From: Actinoplanes sp. N902-109
Lineage (GTDB): Bacteria; Actinomycetota; Actinomycetes; Mycobacteriales; Micromonosporaceae
Length of the DNA: 64,000 bases
Reading direction: 5' to 3'
NCBI RefSeq assembly: GCF_000389965.1
Contig: NC_021191.1
Coordinates: forward strand, 4,589,501 to 4,653,500
The first letter of the stretch is position 1. Each line of letters starts with the position of its first letter. This document shows positions 42,316-50,698 of the stretch, in pieces. Position numbers and translations under genes: made by a program. The notes under the pieces are model-generated. The model saw nothing but the letters and a program-made list of their open reading frames with translations, was not told where the DNA came from and searched no databases.

Positions 42316-43671
42316 TCATGCGTCGGTGGTTTGTTTGCGCCACCAGTCCTGGCCGGACTGCGGCAGCGTGTCGATCGGGTCGTAGTAGGCGTGCAGCTTG
42401 TTGAGCGCTTCGGTGTCGTCGCGTTCGATGGAGGTGCGGTAGTTCTTGGTCCAGTAGGAGATGCCGTGCTCGCGGTCGTACTCGGTGAGCATGTGGACCC
42501 AGCGTTTGCCGACGAAGGGGACGTCGCAGACGATCCGCGGGGTGGCGTATCCGGGCAGGTAGCCCATCATGTCGTGCTGGAGTTGCTGGGCGTGCCAGAC
42601 GGGGACGCGCCAGTGCTCGGCGTTGGGGATCATGTCGCACATGTAGAAGTAGTAGGGCAGGATGCCGGCTTCGCCTTGCAGGGCGAAGCAGAGGTCGAGC
42701 AGATCAGTGGTGGTGGCGTTGACGCCGCGCATGAGGACGCCCTGGTTGCGTACGTCGCGTACGCCGATCTCGAGCAGGGTGTGTGCGGCCTTGGCGACCA
42801 GGGGTGTCAGTGAGTTGACGTGGTTGACGTGGGTGTGCACGGCGAGGTTGACGCCGCGGCGCTGGGCGGTGATGGCGACGCGGTTGAGGCCTTCGACGAC
42901 GTCGGGCTGCAGCCAGTGCTGAGGCAGGCCCATGAGGGCTTTGGTGGCGAGCCGGATGTCGCGCACGGTGGGGACGCTGAGCAGTCCCATGAGGTAGGTC
43001 TCGAGTTGTTTCCAGGGGACGTTGGCGACGTCGCCGCCGGAGACGACGACGTCGCGGACGCCGGGGTGGGTTTTGAGGTAGGTGAGGTGGGCGTCGTAGC
43101 GGTCGACGGGTTTGAGGGTGAGTTTGAGTTTGTCGACCAGGGGGGTGCTGTTGCCGACGAGGTCCATGCGGGTGCAGTGCCCGCAGTACTGGGGGCAGGT
43201 GGACAGGAGTTCGGCGAGGACTTTGGTGGGGTAGCGGTGGGTGAGGCCCTCGGCGACCCACATGTCGTGTTCGTGCAGGCTGTCGCGGGTGGCGTGGGGG
43301 TGGGAGGGCCAGTCGAGGTGGCGGTCGGTGGCGACGGGGATCATGTAGCGCCGGATGGGGTCGGCGTAGAAGGCGGCGGTGGTGACGGGGCCGTCGGGGA
43401 CCATGGTGTTGAGCATCTGCGGCGGCACGAGCATGGACATCGTGGCGAGGCGTTGCTGGTCGGTGGCCAGGTCGGCGTAGAAGGTGTCGTCGAGCTGGTC
43501 GCCGAGGACGGCGCGTAGCTGGTTGATGTTCTTGATGCAGTGGGAGCGTTGCCATTGGGCGTTTTCCCATTGCTGGGTGGTGACGTCGCGCCAGCCGGGG
43601 AAGCGGGTCCAGTCGGGTTCGTGCAGGGGGCGGCGGGCGTATTCGTATGGCTGGCCGGCGGGTTGGGTCAC
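42316..43671 (-). CDS. kamA: Lysine 2,3-aminomutase family radical SAM enzyme
   Basis: 451 residues. Radical-SAM cluster Cys159, Cys163 and Cys166 in TCPQYCGHCTR; SGGD motif in VVVSGGDVANVP; IRLATKALMGLPQHWL; THVNHVNSLTPLV; NQGVLMRGVN; LLPYYFYMCDMIP-like ILPYYFYMCDMIPNAEHW. KamA converts L-lysine to L-beta-lysine with SAM, a 4Fe-4S cluster and PLP. Divergent from the kdd-kamDE-kal operon that would process its product. Some family members instead act on EF-P lysine or glutamate, but context favours lysine catabolism. Confidence 0.88.
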   Translation of the reverse strand: MTQPAGQPYEYARRPLHEPDWTRFPGWRDVTTQQWENAQWQRSHCIKNINQLRAVLGDQLDDTFYADLATDQQRLATMSMLVPPQMLNTMVPDGPVTTAAFYADPIRRYMIPVATDRHLDWPSHPHATRDSLHEHDMWVAEGLTHRYPTKVLAELLSTCPQYCGHCTRMDLVGNSTPLVDKLKLTLKPVDRYDAHLTYLKTHPGVRDVVVSGGDVANVPWKQLETYLMGLLSVPTVRDIRLATKALMGLPQHWLQPDVVEGLNRVAITAQRRGVNLAVHTHVNHVNSLTPLVAKAAHTLLEIGVRDVRNQGVLMRGVNATTTDLLDLCFALQGEAGILPYYFYMCDMIPNAEHWRVPVWHAQQLQHDMMGYLPGYATPRIVCDVPFVGKRWVHMLTEYDREHGISYWTKNYRTSIERDDTEALNKLHAYYDPIDTLPQSGQDWWRKQTTDA

Positions 43672-43781
43672 CTGTGCCTCCCGGTGGTGAGATCTTTTTC
43701 GACCGTACTGGAGATTCTGCGGTGGTGGAACTGTGCGCCGAAAGGATTTACGGTTTGACGGCGGTCTGACAGACTTTTCGC
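43672..43781. promoter_or_regulatory. Divergent kamA/kdd promoter region
   Basis: 110 bases with runs ATCTTTTTCGACC and AGGATTTACGGTTTGACGG, AT-richer than the surroundings. A perfect 11-bp palindrome GTCTGACAGAC (43764-43774) ends 7 bases before the kdd ATG and may be an operator. The regulator is not identified. Confidence 0.45.
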
Positions 43782-44795
43782 ATGATCGAGGGCGTGGGTG
43801 TGGCGCGGGTGCTGGAGCCGGCCGGGGTGTTGCCGCAGGCGGCGTGGCGGTTGGACGCCGCGCCGGAGCTGGCCCCGGACGAGGTGCGGGTGCGGGTGCA
43901 GCGGCTGAATCTGGATGCGGCGAGTTTCCGGCAGCTGGCGGGTAAGCACGGTGGTGACGGTGCGGCGGTGCGCGCGGAGGTCCTGGAGATCGTGCGGACG
44001 CGCGGCAAGATGCACAATCCGGTGACCGGGTCGGGCGGGATGTTGATCGGGGTGGTGGAGCAGGTGGGTCCGGCTTCGCCGTTGGGGCTCGAGCCGGGTG
44101 ATCGGGTGGCGACGCTGGTGTCGCTGACGTTGACGCCGCTGGTGATCGATGACGACCTGGTGGGCTGGGACGGGCTGGGTGAGCAGGTGCCGGCGTCGGG
44201 GCATGCGATTCTGTTCGGCCGCTCGGTGGTGGCGGTGCTGCCGCAGGATCTGGCGCCGGAGCTGGCCTTGGCGGTGTTCGACGTGTGCGGGGCGCCGGCG
44301 TTGACGGACCGGGTGGTGCGGGGGTACGGGCCGGGGGCGAGTGTGGTGGTGCTGGGGGGTGCGGGCAAGAGCGGGTCGTTGTCGTTGGCGGCGGCGCGGC
44401 TGGCCGGTGCTCGTACGTGTGCGGTGGTGGTGTCGCAGCGGGAGGCCGAGGCGGTGGCGGGGCTGGCTGACCGGGTGGTGGTGGCTGATGCGACGGATCC
44501 GGTGGCGGTTGCCGAGGCGGTCGGTGAGCCGGCGATGGTGACGGTGGTGTGCGTGGATGTGCCGGGGTGTGAGCACGGGGCGATTTTGTGTACGGCGGCC
44601 GGCGGGACGGTGGTGTTCTTCTCGATGGCCACGAGTTTCGCGACGGCGGCGTTGGGGGCGGAGGGGCTGGCGGCGGACGTGACGATGCTGGTGGGCAATG
44701 GTTTCGTGCCGGGGCATGCGGCGTTCGCGGTGGATGTGGTGCGGCGCACTCCTGGTGTGCGGGCGTTGTTCGAGGCGCGGGTTTCGGCAGACTGA
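43782..44795 (+). CDS. kdd: L-erythro-3,5-diaminohexanoate dehydrogenase
   Basis: 337 residues. Family signatures LDAASFRQLAGKHGGDGAAV, MHNPVTGSGGMLIGVVEQVG and RVATLVSLTLTPLVID, followed by an NAD-binding region (VVVLGGAGKSGSLSLAAARLAGA) and NGFVPGHAAFAVDVVRR. Kdd oxidises 3,5-diaminohexanoate to 5-amino-3-oxohexanoate plus NH3 with NAD. First gene of the plus-strand operon; the amidohydrolase starts 5 bases after its stop. Confidence 0.93.
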   Translation: MIEGVGVARVLEPAGVLPQAAWRLDAAPELAPDEVRVRVQRLNLDAASFRQLAGKHGGDGAAVRAEVLEIVRTRGKMHNPVTGSGGMLIGVVEQVGPASPLGLEPGDRVATLVSLTLTPLVIDDDLVGWDGLGEQVPASGHAILFGRSVVAVLPQDLAPELALAVFDVCGAPALTDRVVRGYGPGASVVVLGGAGKSGSLSLAAARLAGARTCAVVVSQREAEAVAGLADRVVVADATDPVAVAEAVGEPAMVTVVCVDVPGCEHGAILCTAAGGTVVFFSMATSFATAALGAEGLAADVTMLVGNGFVPGHAAFAVDVVRRTPGVRALFEARVSAD

Positions 44796-44800
44796 CGGTT

Positions 44801-46327
44801 ATGACTTCGGCTTCGGTGGTGTTCAGGAACGGCCGGTTCTATGCGGCGGCGGATCCGCGTGCGACGGCGATGCTGGTGCGCGACGGGCGGGTGGCGTGGC
44901 TGGGTGCGGATGCGGATGCGCCGGCGGCGGACGTGGTGGTGGATCTCGACGGTGGGCTGGTGACGCCGGCGTTCGTGGATGCGCATGTCCATGCCACGGA
45001 TACCGGTCTGGCGGTTGGTGGGCTGGATCTGTCGGGGGTGCGTTCGGCCGGGGAGCTGCTGGATGCGGTGGCGGTGTTCGCGGCGGGGCGGGCCGGTGAT
45101 GCGGTGGTGCTGGGGCATGGCTGGGACGAGTCGACGTGGGTCGAGCAGAGCCCGCCGGATGCTGATGAGTTGCAGCGGGCGGCTGGGGGCCGGGCGGTGT
45201 ATCTGACGCAGGCGTCGGTGCATTCGGCGCTGGTGTCGCGGGAGTTGCTGGCGCGGTGCCCGCAGGTGCGGTCGGTGTCGGGCTGGGTGCGTGAGCATGA
45301 GCATCATCTGGTGCGGGCGCAGGCGCTGGGGTCGTTGAGTGCGGCGCAGCGGGCGCAGGCGCAGCGCACGGCGTTGGAGTTGGCGGCTTCGCGGGGGGTG
45401 GCTGCGGTGCACGAGTGTGGTGGGCCGGGTACGTCGTCGGAGTCTGATTTCCAGTCGGTGCTGGCGTTGTCGGGGCAGGGTCTGCCGCGGGTGTTCGGTT
45501 ACTGGGGTGAGCTGGGCGGGGCGGTCAAGGCGCGGGAGTTGGGTGCGGTGGGTGCCGGTGGTGATCTGTTTGCCGATGGGGCGTTGGGGTCGCGGACGGC
45601 GTCGGTGCGTTCGCCGTATGCCGATGGTGGGGGTTGCGGGGAGGCGTTCGTCGGTGCGGAGCAGGTGGGGGCGCATCTGCTGGAGTGCATCGAGGTGGGG
45701 GTGCAGGGCGGGTTCCATGCGATCGGGGACGCGGCGATCGAGCAGGTGCTGGACGGGTTCGCGATCGCGGCGCGTTCGGTGGGGGTGGATCGGCTGCGGG
45801 AGGGGCGGCATCGCATCGAGCATGTGGAGCTGGCCGACAAGGCGATGATCGCGCGGATGGTGGAGTTCGGGGTGGTGGCCAGTGTGCAGCCGGTGTTCGA
45901 TGCGCTGTGGGGTGGCCCGGACCGGATGTATGCGCAGCGGTTGGGCCGGGAGCGGGCGTTGGCGTCGAATCCGATCGGGGCGATGTATGCCACCGGGGTG
46001 CAGTTGGCGTTCGGGTCGGATGCGCCGGTGACGGTGCTGGATCCGTGGGCGGCGGTGGTGGCGGCTGCGGCGCCGCGCAATCCGCAGTTCCGGATGTCGG
46101 TGCGTTCGGCGTTCGGGGCGTCGACGCGGGGTGGTTGGCGGGCGGCGGGGGTGGATGACGCGGGGGTGCTGGCGCCGGGGGCGCAGGCGACGTTCGCGGT
46201 GTGGGACACCCCGGGTGGGTTGGACGGGGGGCTGCCGGCGGTGCTGGCGGGTGTGGATCAGGTGGTGCCGGCGCGGCCGGTGTGCCGGCGCACGGTGCTG
46301 GCCGGTGTGACGATCTTCGAGGAGTAG
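44801..46327 (+). CDS. YtcJ-like amidohydrolase
   Basis: 508 residues. Amidohydrolase metal motif FVDAHVHATDTGLAVGGLDL, VLGHGWDESTWVEQSPPDADEL, AAVHECGGPG, IGDAAIEQVLDGF, RIEHVELADKAMIARM, ASVQPVFDALWGG and FGSDAPVTVLDPWAAVVAA. Family members hydrolyse amides or N-formyl groups; many are secreted, this one has no signal. It sits inside the lysine operon but no known lysine step needs it. Possibly cleaves an N-acylated intermediate (inference). Confidence 0.88.
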   Translation: MTSASVVFRNGRFYAAADPRATAMLVRDGRVAWLGADADAPAADVVVDLDGGLVTPAFVDAHVHATDTGLAVGGLDLSGVRSAGELLDAVAVFAAGRAGDAVVLGHGWDESTWVEQSPPDADELQRAAGGRAVYLTQASVHSALVSRELLARCPQVRSVSGWVREHEHHLVRAQALGSLSAAQRAQAQRTALELAASRGVAAVHECGGPGTSSESDFQSVLALSGQGLPRVFGYWGELGGAVKARELGAVGAGGDLFADGALGSRTASVRSPYADGGGCGEAFVGAEQVGAHLLECIEVGVQGGFHAIGDAAIEQVLDGFAIAARSVGVDRLREGRHRIEHVELADKAMIARMVEFGVVASVQPVFDALWGGPDRMYAQRLGRERALASNPIGAMYATGVQLAFGSDAPVTVLDPWAAVVAAAAPRNPQFRMSVRSAFGASTRGGWRAAGVDDAGVLAPGAQATFAVWDTPGGLDGGLPAVLAGVDQVVPARPVCRRTVLAGVTIFEE

Positions 46328-46330
46328 CCG

Positions 46331-47890
46331 GTGGAGAAGCTGGGGCTGGATCCGGTGGTGGTGGCGCGGGCGCGGGCGCTGGCGCGGCAGGCCGGGCAGG
46401 CGGTGGTGCAGTTGGCGCGTTCGCACACGACGGTGTCGGTGGAGCGGGCGGTGCTGCGTCTGGCCGGGGTGCGCGGGGCGGATCCGGATGGGATTCCGTG
46501 GGTGAACCGGCTGGTCGATGTGGTGCGTGCGGATGTGGGGCTGGAGCACGGGGTGGCCGTGCCGGTTTTCGATGCGCTGGTGCGGGAGCAGGCGGGGGAT
46601 GTGACGGCGCTGGCGCAGGCGGCGGCGGGCGGTGCGGTGCGGTTCCGCGTACCGGACAGAAGGGCTGAGGTGGTGGCGGCCCGGCGCGCGGCGAGCCGGG
46701 CGACCGCGGCGGGGCTGAGGGTGATCGACCGGCGCCGGCGCGAGCGTGAGCGGCTGGTCGCGCGGGTGGGTGATGCGCCGCGGCGGCCGTGGATCTATCT
46801 GATCGTGGCGACCGGGGACATTCATGAGGACATCCCGCAGGCGCAGGCGGCGGCGCGTGCCGGTGCGGATGTGATCGCGGTGATCCGGTCGACGGGGCAG
46901 TCTTTGCTGGACTATGTGCCGGAGGGCGCGACCACGGAGGGGTTTGCCGGTACGTATGCCACGCAGGAGAACTTCCGGTTGATGCGGGCGGCGCTGGATG
47001 TGACGTCGCGGGAGTTGGGGCGTTATGTGCGGTTGACGAATTACGCCTCGGGGTTGTGCATGCCGGAGATGGCGGTGCTGGCCGGGTTGGAGCGGCTGGA
47101 CATGATGCTCAACGACTCGATGTACGGGATCTTGTTCCGTGACATCAATCCGGTGCGCACGTTTGTGGATCAGCGGTTCTCGCGGCAGGTGCACGCGCGG
47201 GCGGGGATCATCATCAACACCGGTGAGGACAATTACCTGACCACGGCGGATGCGGTGGAGGCGGCGCACACGGTGACGGTGTCGCAGCTGCTCAACGAGT
47301 ATTTCGCGCACGAGGCGGGGCTGGCGGACTGGCAGCTGGGGCTGGGGCACGCCTTCGAGATCAATCCGGAGGTGGCGGAGTCGTTCCGGCTGGAGCTGGC
47401 GCATGCGTTGCTGGCGCGGGAGTTGTTCCCGGATGCGCCGTTGAAGTGGATGCCGCCGACCAAGCACATGACCGGGGATGTGTTCCGGGGCAATCTGCTC
47501 GACGGGTTCTTCAACCTGGCGGGGGCGCTGACCGGGCAGGGCATTCTGCTGGTGGGGATGATGACCGAGGCGGTGGTGACGCCGTGGTTGTCGGACCGGG
47601 ACATCGCGCTGCAGAACGTGCGGTACGTGTTGTCGGGGGCGGGCAATCTGCACGAGGATTTCGTGCCTGCGCCCGGCGGGTTCATCCAGCAGCGGGCGCA
47701 CCAGGTGCTCGACGAGGCGGTCGCGTTGCTGGACAAGATCGCCTCGGAGTCGTTGCTGAGCGCGATCGCGGACGGCACGTTCGGGATCATGCGCCGGCCG
47801 GCTGACGGTGGTAAGGGCCTGGACGGGGTGGCCGCGCATGCCGGGGACTATTTCAACCCGGTGACCGAGGCGCTGGAGGCGGGGCGATGA
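46331..47890 (+). CDS. kamD: Lysine 5,6-aminomutase alpha subunit
   Basis: 519 residues from GTG. KamD signatures: PWVNRLVDVVRADVGLEHG, YLIVATGDIHEDIPQAQAAARAGADVIAVIRSTGQSLLDYVPEG, TNYASGLCMPEMAVLAGLERLDMMLNDSMYGILFRDINP and KWMPPTKHMTGD. With KamE it moves the terminal amino group of beta-lysine or D-lysine using adenosylcobalamin and PLP. Three bases after the amidohydrolase; ATGA overlap with kamE. Confidence 0.95.
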   Translation: MEKLGLDPVVVARARALARQAGQAVVQLARSHTTVSVERAVLRLAGVRGADPDGIPWVNRLVDVVRADVGLEHGVAVPVFDALVREQAGDVTALAQAAAGGAVRFRVPDRRAEVVAARRAASRATAAGLRVIDRRRRERERLVARVGDAPRRPWIYLIVATGDIHEDIPQAQAAARAGADVIAVIRSTGQSLLDYVPEGATTEGFAGTYATQENFRLMRAALDVTSRELGRYVRLTNYASGLCMPEMAVLAGLERLDMMLNDSMYGILFRDINPVRTFVDQRFSRQVHARAGIIINTGEDNYLTTADAVEAAHTVTVSQLLNEYFAHEAGLADWQLGLGHAFEINPEVAESFRLELAHALLARELFPDAPLKWMPPTKHMTGDVFRGNLLDGFFNLAGALTGQGILLVGMMTEAVVTPWLSDRDIALQNVRYVLSGAGNLHEDFVPAPGGFIQQRAHQVLDEAVALLDKIASESLLSAIADGTFGIMRRPADGGKGLDGVAAHAGDYFNPVTEALEAGR

Positions 47891-48624
47891 GTGTGGTGCG
47901 CCCGTACGGTGACACCACCGGCGACGGGATGGTGCAGCTGTCGTTCACCTTGCCGCTGGCGCACGACAAGCGTGGTGAGGGTGCCGCGTTGCAGCTGGCG
48001 GCGAAGATGGGCATGGACCCGGCGATGCTGGTGCACGCCAAGGCGATCGGGGAGGGGTTCACCTTCTTCGTGGTGTACGGGCGGGTGGCGCACCTGGTGG
48101 ACACGGCCGCGGTGCAGGTGGTGGAGCGGGACTATCCGCTGCTGTCGGCCAAGGACATCAATGCGGCGATCAAGCGGCGGTTGCGGCGGCGGTTGAGCGT
48201 GGTGGGTGCGTGCATCGGCACCGATGCGCACACGGTGGGCATCGACGCGATCCTCAATCTCAAGGGCATCGCCGGGGAGAAGGGGCTGGAGTACTACCGG
48301 GAGCTGGCGGTGACGAACATGGGGGCGCAGGTCAGCGTGCCGGAGTTGGTGGAGGCGGCGCGGGTGCAGCGCGCGGATGCGGTGCTGGTGTCGCAGGTGG
48401 TGACCCAGCGCGACGCGCATCTGCACAATGTGCGGGCGATGGCGGCGGCGTTCCGGGAGGCGTTGCCGGCCGGGCGGCGCCCGCTGCTGATCGTGGGCGG
48501 GCCGCGTTTCGATGAGCTGATGGCCGCGGAGCTGGGGGTGGACCGCATCTTCGGGCGGGGCACCACCCCGCGTGAGGTGGCGTCGTATCTGGTGCACGCA
48601 CTGGCAGGGGGCGACGGGCGATGA
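47887..48624 (+). CDS. kamE: Lysine 5,6-aminomutase beta subunit, B12-binding
   Basis: 245 residues. The cobalamin-binding DxHxxG motif is Asp113-Ala-His115-Thr-Val-Gly in ACIGTDAHTVGIDAI; PLP lysines are expected in NLKGIAGEKGLEYY; further B12-fold segments are VLVSQVVTQRDAHLHNVRAM and LLIVGGPRFDELMAAELGVDRIFGRGTTP. Binds KamD. Overlaps both neighbours by ATGA. Confidence 0.95.
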   Translation: MSVVRPYGDTTGDGMVQLSFTLPLAHDKRGEGAALQLAAKMGMDPAMLVHAKAIGEGFTFFVVYGRVAHLVDTAAVQVVERDYPLLSAKDINAAIKRRLRRRLSVVGACIGTDAHTVGIDAILNLKGIAGEKGLEYYRELAVTNMGAQVSVPELVEAARVQRADAVLVSQVVTQRDAHLHNVRAMAAAFREALPAGRRPLLIVGGPRFDELMAAELGVDRIFGRGTTPREVASYLVHALAGGDGR

Positions 48625-48986
48625 TCACTGTGACGCATCGGCGGTATGTGCCGTATTCGCACGCGCACTACGCGGGCAACCTGGTCGACGGGGCGTACAG
48701 CCTGGGCCTGTTCGGCGACGTGGCCACCGACGTGTGTATCCAGCTCGACGGTGACGAGGGGTTGTTCGCCTCGTACTCCGACGTGCAGTTCCGGGCGCCG
48801 GTGCATGCCGGTGACGTGCTGGAGGTGTCGGCCACGGTGACCCGGATGGGCACCCGTTCGCGCACGGTGGCGTTCACCGCGACGGTGGTGTGCCGCGGCA
48901 GTGGCGGGTCGGCGGCGCGGGTGCTGGCCGAGCCGATCGTGGCGGTCACGGCGGTGGGCACGGTGGTCGTGCCCGCGCCGGCGTGA
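48621..48986 (+). CDS. kal: 3-aminobutyryl-CoA ammonia-lyase
   Basis: 121 residues, a single hot-dog domain: YVPYSHAHYAGNLVDGAYSLGLFGDVATD, SYSDVQFRAPVHAGDVLEVSATVTRMGTRSRTV. Kal removes ammonia from 3-aminobutyryl-CoA to give crotonyl-CoA. Its presence implies that a 3-aminobutyryl-CoA-forming enzyme (Kce) exists, though it is not in this window. GTGA overlap with the next gene. Confidence 0.9.
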   Translation: MITVTHRRYVPYSHAHYAGNLVDGAYSLGLFGDVATDVCIQLDGDEGLFASYSDVQFRAPVHAGDVLEVSATVTRMGTRSRTVAFTATVVCRGSGGSAARVLAEPIVAVTAVGTVVVPAPA

Positions 48987-50254
48987 GCGTGGTGGTGTGC
49001 GCCGACGTGGGGTCGACGTACACCAAGGCCTGTGCGGTGGAGGTGGACAGCGGGCAGCTGGTGGCCGGGGCGCAGGTGCCGACCAGCAGCGCGAGCGATG
49101 TGCTGCACGGGCTGGACGCGGCGGTCGCGGCGCTGGGGGTGCGCCCGGAGCAGCTGTACGTGTGCTCGTCGGCCGGTGGTGGGCTGCGCCTGGCGGTGAT
49201 CGGGTACGAACCCCTGGTCACTGCGGAGGCCGGGCACCGGGCCGGGTTGTCGGCGGGGGCGCAGGTGGTGCACGTGGGCGCCGGGTTGCTGGACGGTGCC
49301 GGGGTGGCGGCGCTGCGCGCGGCGCGCCCGGATGTGGTGCTGCTGGTGGGTGGCACCGACGGCGGGGACGAGGAGACGCTGGCGCACAACGCGCGGCGGC
49401 TGGCCGGTGCGCGGCTGCGGGTGCCGGTGGTGGTGGCGGGTAACGCGGTGGTGCGCCCGTACGCCGAGCAGGTGCTGGCTGCGCGGGGCGTGCCGGTGCG
49501 GGTGACCGGCAATGTTCTGCCGCGGATCGGGGAGCTGGATGCCGGGCCGGCGCGCTCGGCGATCCGGGAGGTGTTCCTGGCGCATGTGATCGGCGGCAAG
49601 CAGTTGTCGCGGGGGCGCCGGTTCGCGCGGCTGGTGCGCGCGGCCACCCCGGATGCGGTGCTGGCCGGGGTGTCGGTGCTGGCCGATGTGAGCGGGGCGG
49701 GGGTGCTGGTGCTGGATGTGGGCGGGGCGACCACCGATGTGTACTCGGCGTTGCTGCCCGACGCCGAGCGCAGCAGCGGGCCGCAGCTCGATGTGGCGGG
49801 CACGTTGTGGCGCTCGCGCAGCGTCGAGGGGGATCTGGGGGTTGCGGCGGGGGCGGCCGGGGTGGTCGCCGCGGCGGGGACGGAGAAACTGCCACCGCCG
49901 GACATCACGGGCGGGCCGCCGTTCGCGGCGGACACCGATCGGGCCCTGGCGGCGAGCGCCGCGGTGATCGCGGTGCGCCGGCATGCCCGCGGGCACGCCC
50001 CGGGGCCGGGGTTGCCCCGGGTGGGCGGGCGTGACCTGCGGGACGTGCGGCTGGTGGTGGGTTCCGGTGGGGTGCTGCGCCACGGCGGCGGGGCGCAGGT
50101 GCTGGCCGCGGTGCTCGGTGACACCGCGGGTGGGTGGGCGCCGCCGCGGGCCGCGCGCACCGTGGTCGACGGCGCGTATGTGCTGGCCGCGGCTGGTCTG
50201 CTGGCCGGTGAGCACCCGCGGGCCGCGGCGGCGCTGGCGGCGACGCTGACGTGA
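48983..50254 (+). CDS. MutL-like (GlmL) ASKHA protein, probable aminomutase reactivase
   Basis: 423 residues from GTG. ASKHA ATPase motifs: VCADVGSTYTKACAV (phosphate 1), VVHVGAGLLDGAG, VLVLDVGGATTDVYSAL (phosphate 2) and RLVVGSGGVLRHGGG (adenosine). Glutamate-mutase MutL/GlmL proteins are associated with B12 mutase operons and are thought to protect or reactivate the cofactor. Last gene of the kam operon, so it most likely serves KamDE (inference). Confidence 0.85.
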   Translation: MSVVVCADVGSTYTKACAVEVDSGQLVAGAQVPTSSASDVLHGLDAAVAALGVRPEQLYVCSSAGGGLRLAVIGYEPLVTAEAGHRAGLSAGAQVVHVGAGLLDGAGVAALRAARPDVVLLVGGTDGGDEETLAHNARRLAGARLRVPVVVAGNAVVRPYAEQVLAARGVPVRVTGNVLPRIGELDAGPARSAIREVFLAHVIGGKQLSRGRRFARLVRAATPDAVLAGVSVLADVSGAGVLVLDVGGATTDVYSALLPDAERSSGPQLDVAGTLWRSRSVEGDLGVAAGAAGVVAAAGTEKLPPPDITGGPPFAADTDRALAASAAVIAVRRHARGHAPGPGLPRVGGRDLRDVRLVVGSGGVLRHGGGAQVLAAVLGDTAGGWAPPRAARTVVDGAYVLAAAGLLAGEHPRAAAALAATLT

Positions 50255-50350
50255 GCCCGCCGGTGCGCGGCGACGCTGGGGTGAATGCGCGGTGACCGGT
50301 GTCTGGCGACACGCCGGGCGCGCGACACGCCCACCGTGGGGGTCGGCCGG

Positions 50351-50381
50351 TTGACAAGGCCGCGGGGCGGCGTCGTACCGT
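50351..50381 (+). promoter_or_regulatory. Promoter upstream of lnt gap
   Basis: -35 box TTGACA (50351-50356) and -10 box TACCGT (50376-50381) with a 19-base spacer. It is 318 bases before the lnt start, so transcription would cover most of the noncoding gap. Confidence 0.6.
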
Positions 50382-50384
50382 CGA

Positions 50385-50665
50385 CGGGTCCTTGTCCCGG
50401 GAGGCGGCTGTTGTTCGCTTCGTTCCTCGCCCACTGGCCACCAGGCCAGGTCCAGGGGGTGGGGGTCGGCGGAGCGGCGCGGACCGGCCGTGCGGGTTCC
50501 GGCGGCCGCCGGGGGCACGGGGCCAGTAGACAACGGCACGACGCGGGCAGCCGGTCCGTGGCGCGCCGGTCCGAAGGTCCCGCGGCGCCTGACGGCCCAC
50601 CGGCCCGGCGGGGATTGAGCGCAGTGCTCGGGGCGTGGCCGGCGGTGGCCGCGCCCCGAGGTCCT
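50385..50665 (+). ncRNA. Candidate structured RNA of unknown class
   Basis: The 444-base gap between the kam operon and lnt has no credible CDS. From the promoter to the terminator hairpin there are several paired elements: GGACCGG (50481-50487) with CCGGTCC (50551-50557), and GCGCCG (50563-50568) with CGGCGC (50583-50588). It also has an AT-richer start (GTTGTTCGCTTCGTTCCT). No tmRNA, RNase P, SRP or B12-riboswitch signature is seen. A 6S/Ms1-like RNA or a long leader of lnt are alternatives. Confidence 0.45.
50627..50660 (+). terminator. Terminator hairpin before lnt
   Basis: Arms CTCGGGGCGTGGCC (50627-50640) and GGCCGCGCCCCGAG (50647-50660), 14 pairs with one G-U, loop GGCGGT, followed by GTCCTGTTTC. 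It lies 38 bases before the lnt GTG. Confidence 0.7.
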
Positions 50666-50698
50666 GTTTCGTGACCAGCGGCGGGTAGCCTCTCGCGG

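Noticed and set aside
43748..47839. Very long minus-strand frame opposite the kam operon
   Set aside because: It is rich in His/Arg/Pro and is the antisense of kdd, the amidohydrolase and kamD, which have clear family motifs.
50285..50674. 129-codon plus-strand frame as a protein gene
   Set aside because: Translation is a low-complexity Arg/Pro/Gly sequence without an RBS or homology pattern; it runs through the promoter and terminator hairpin.
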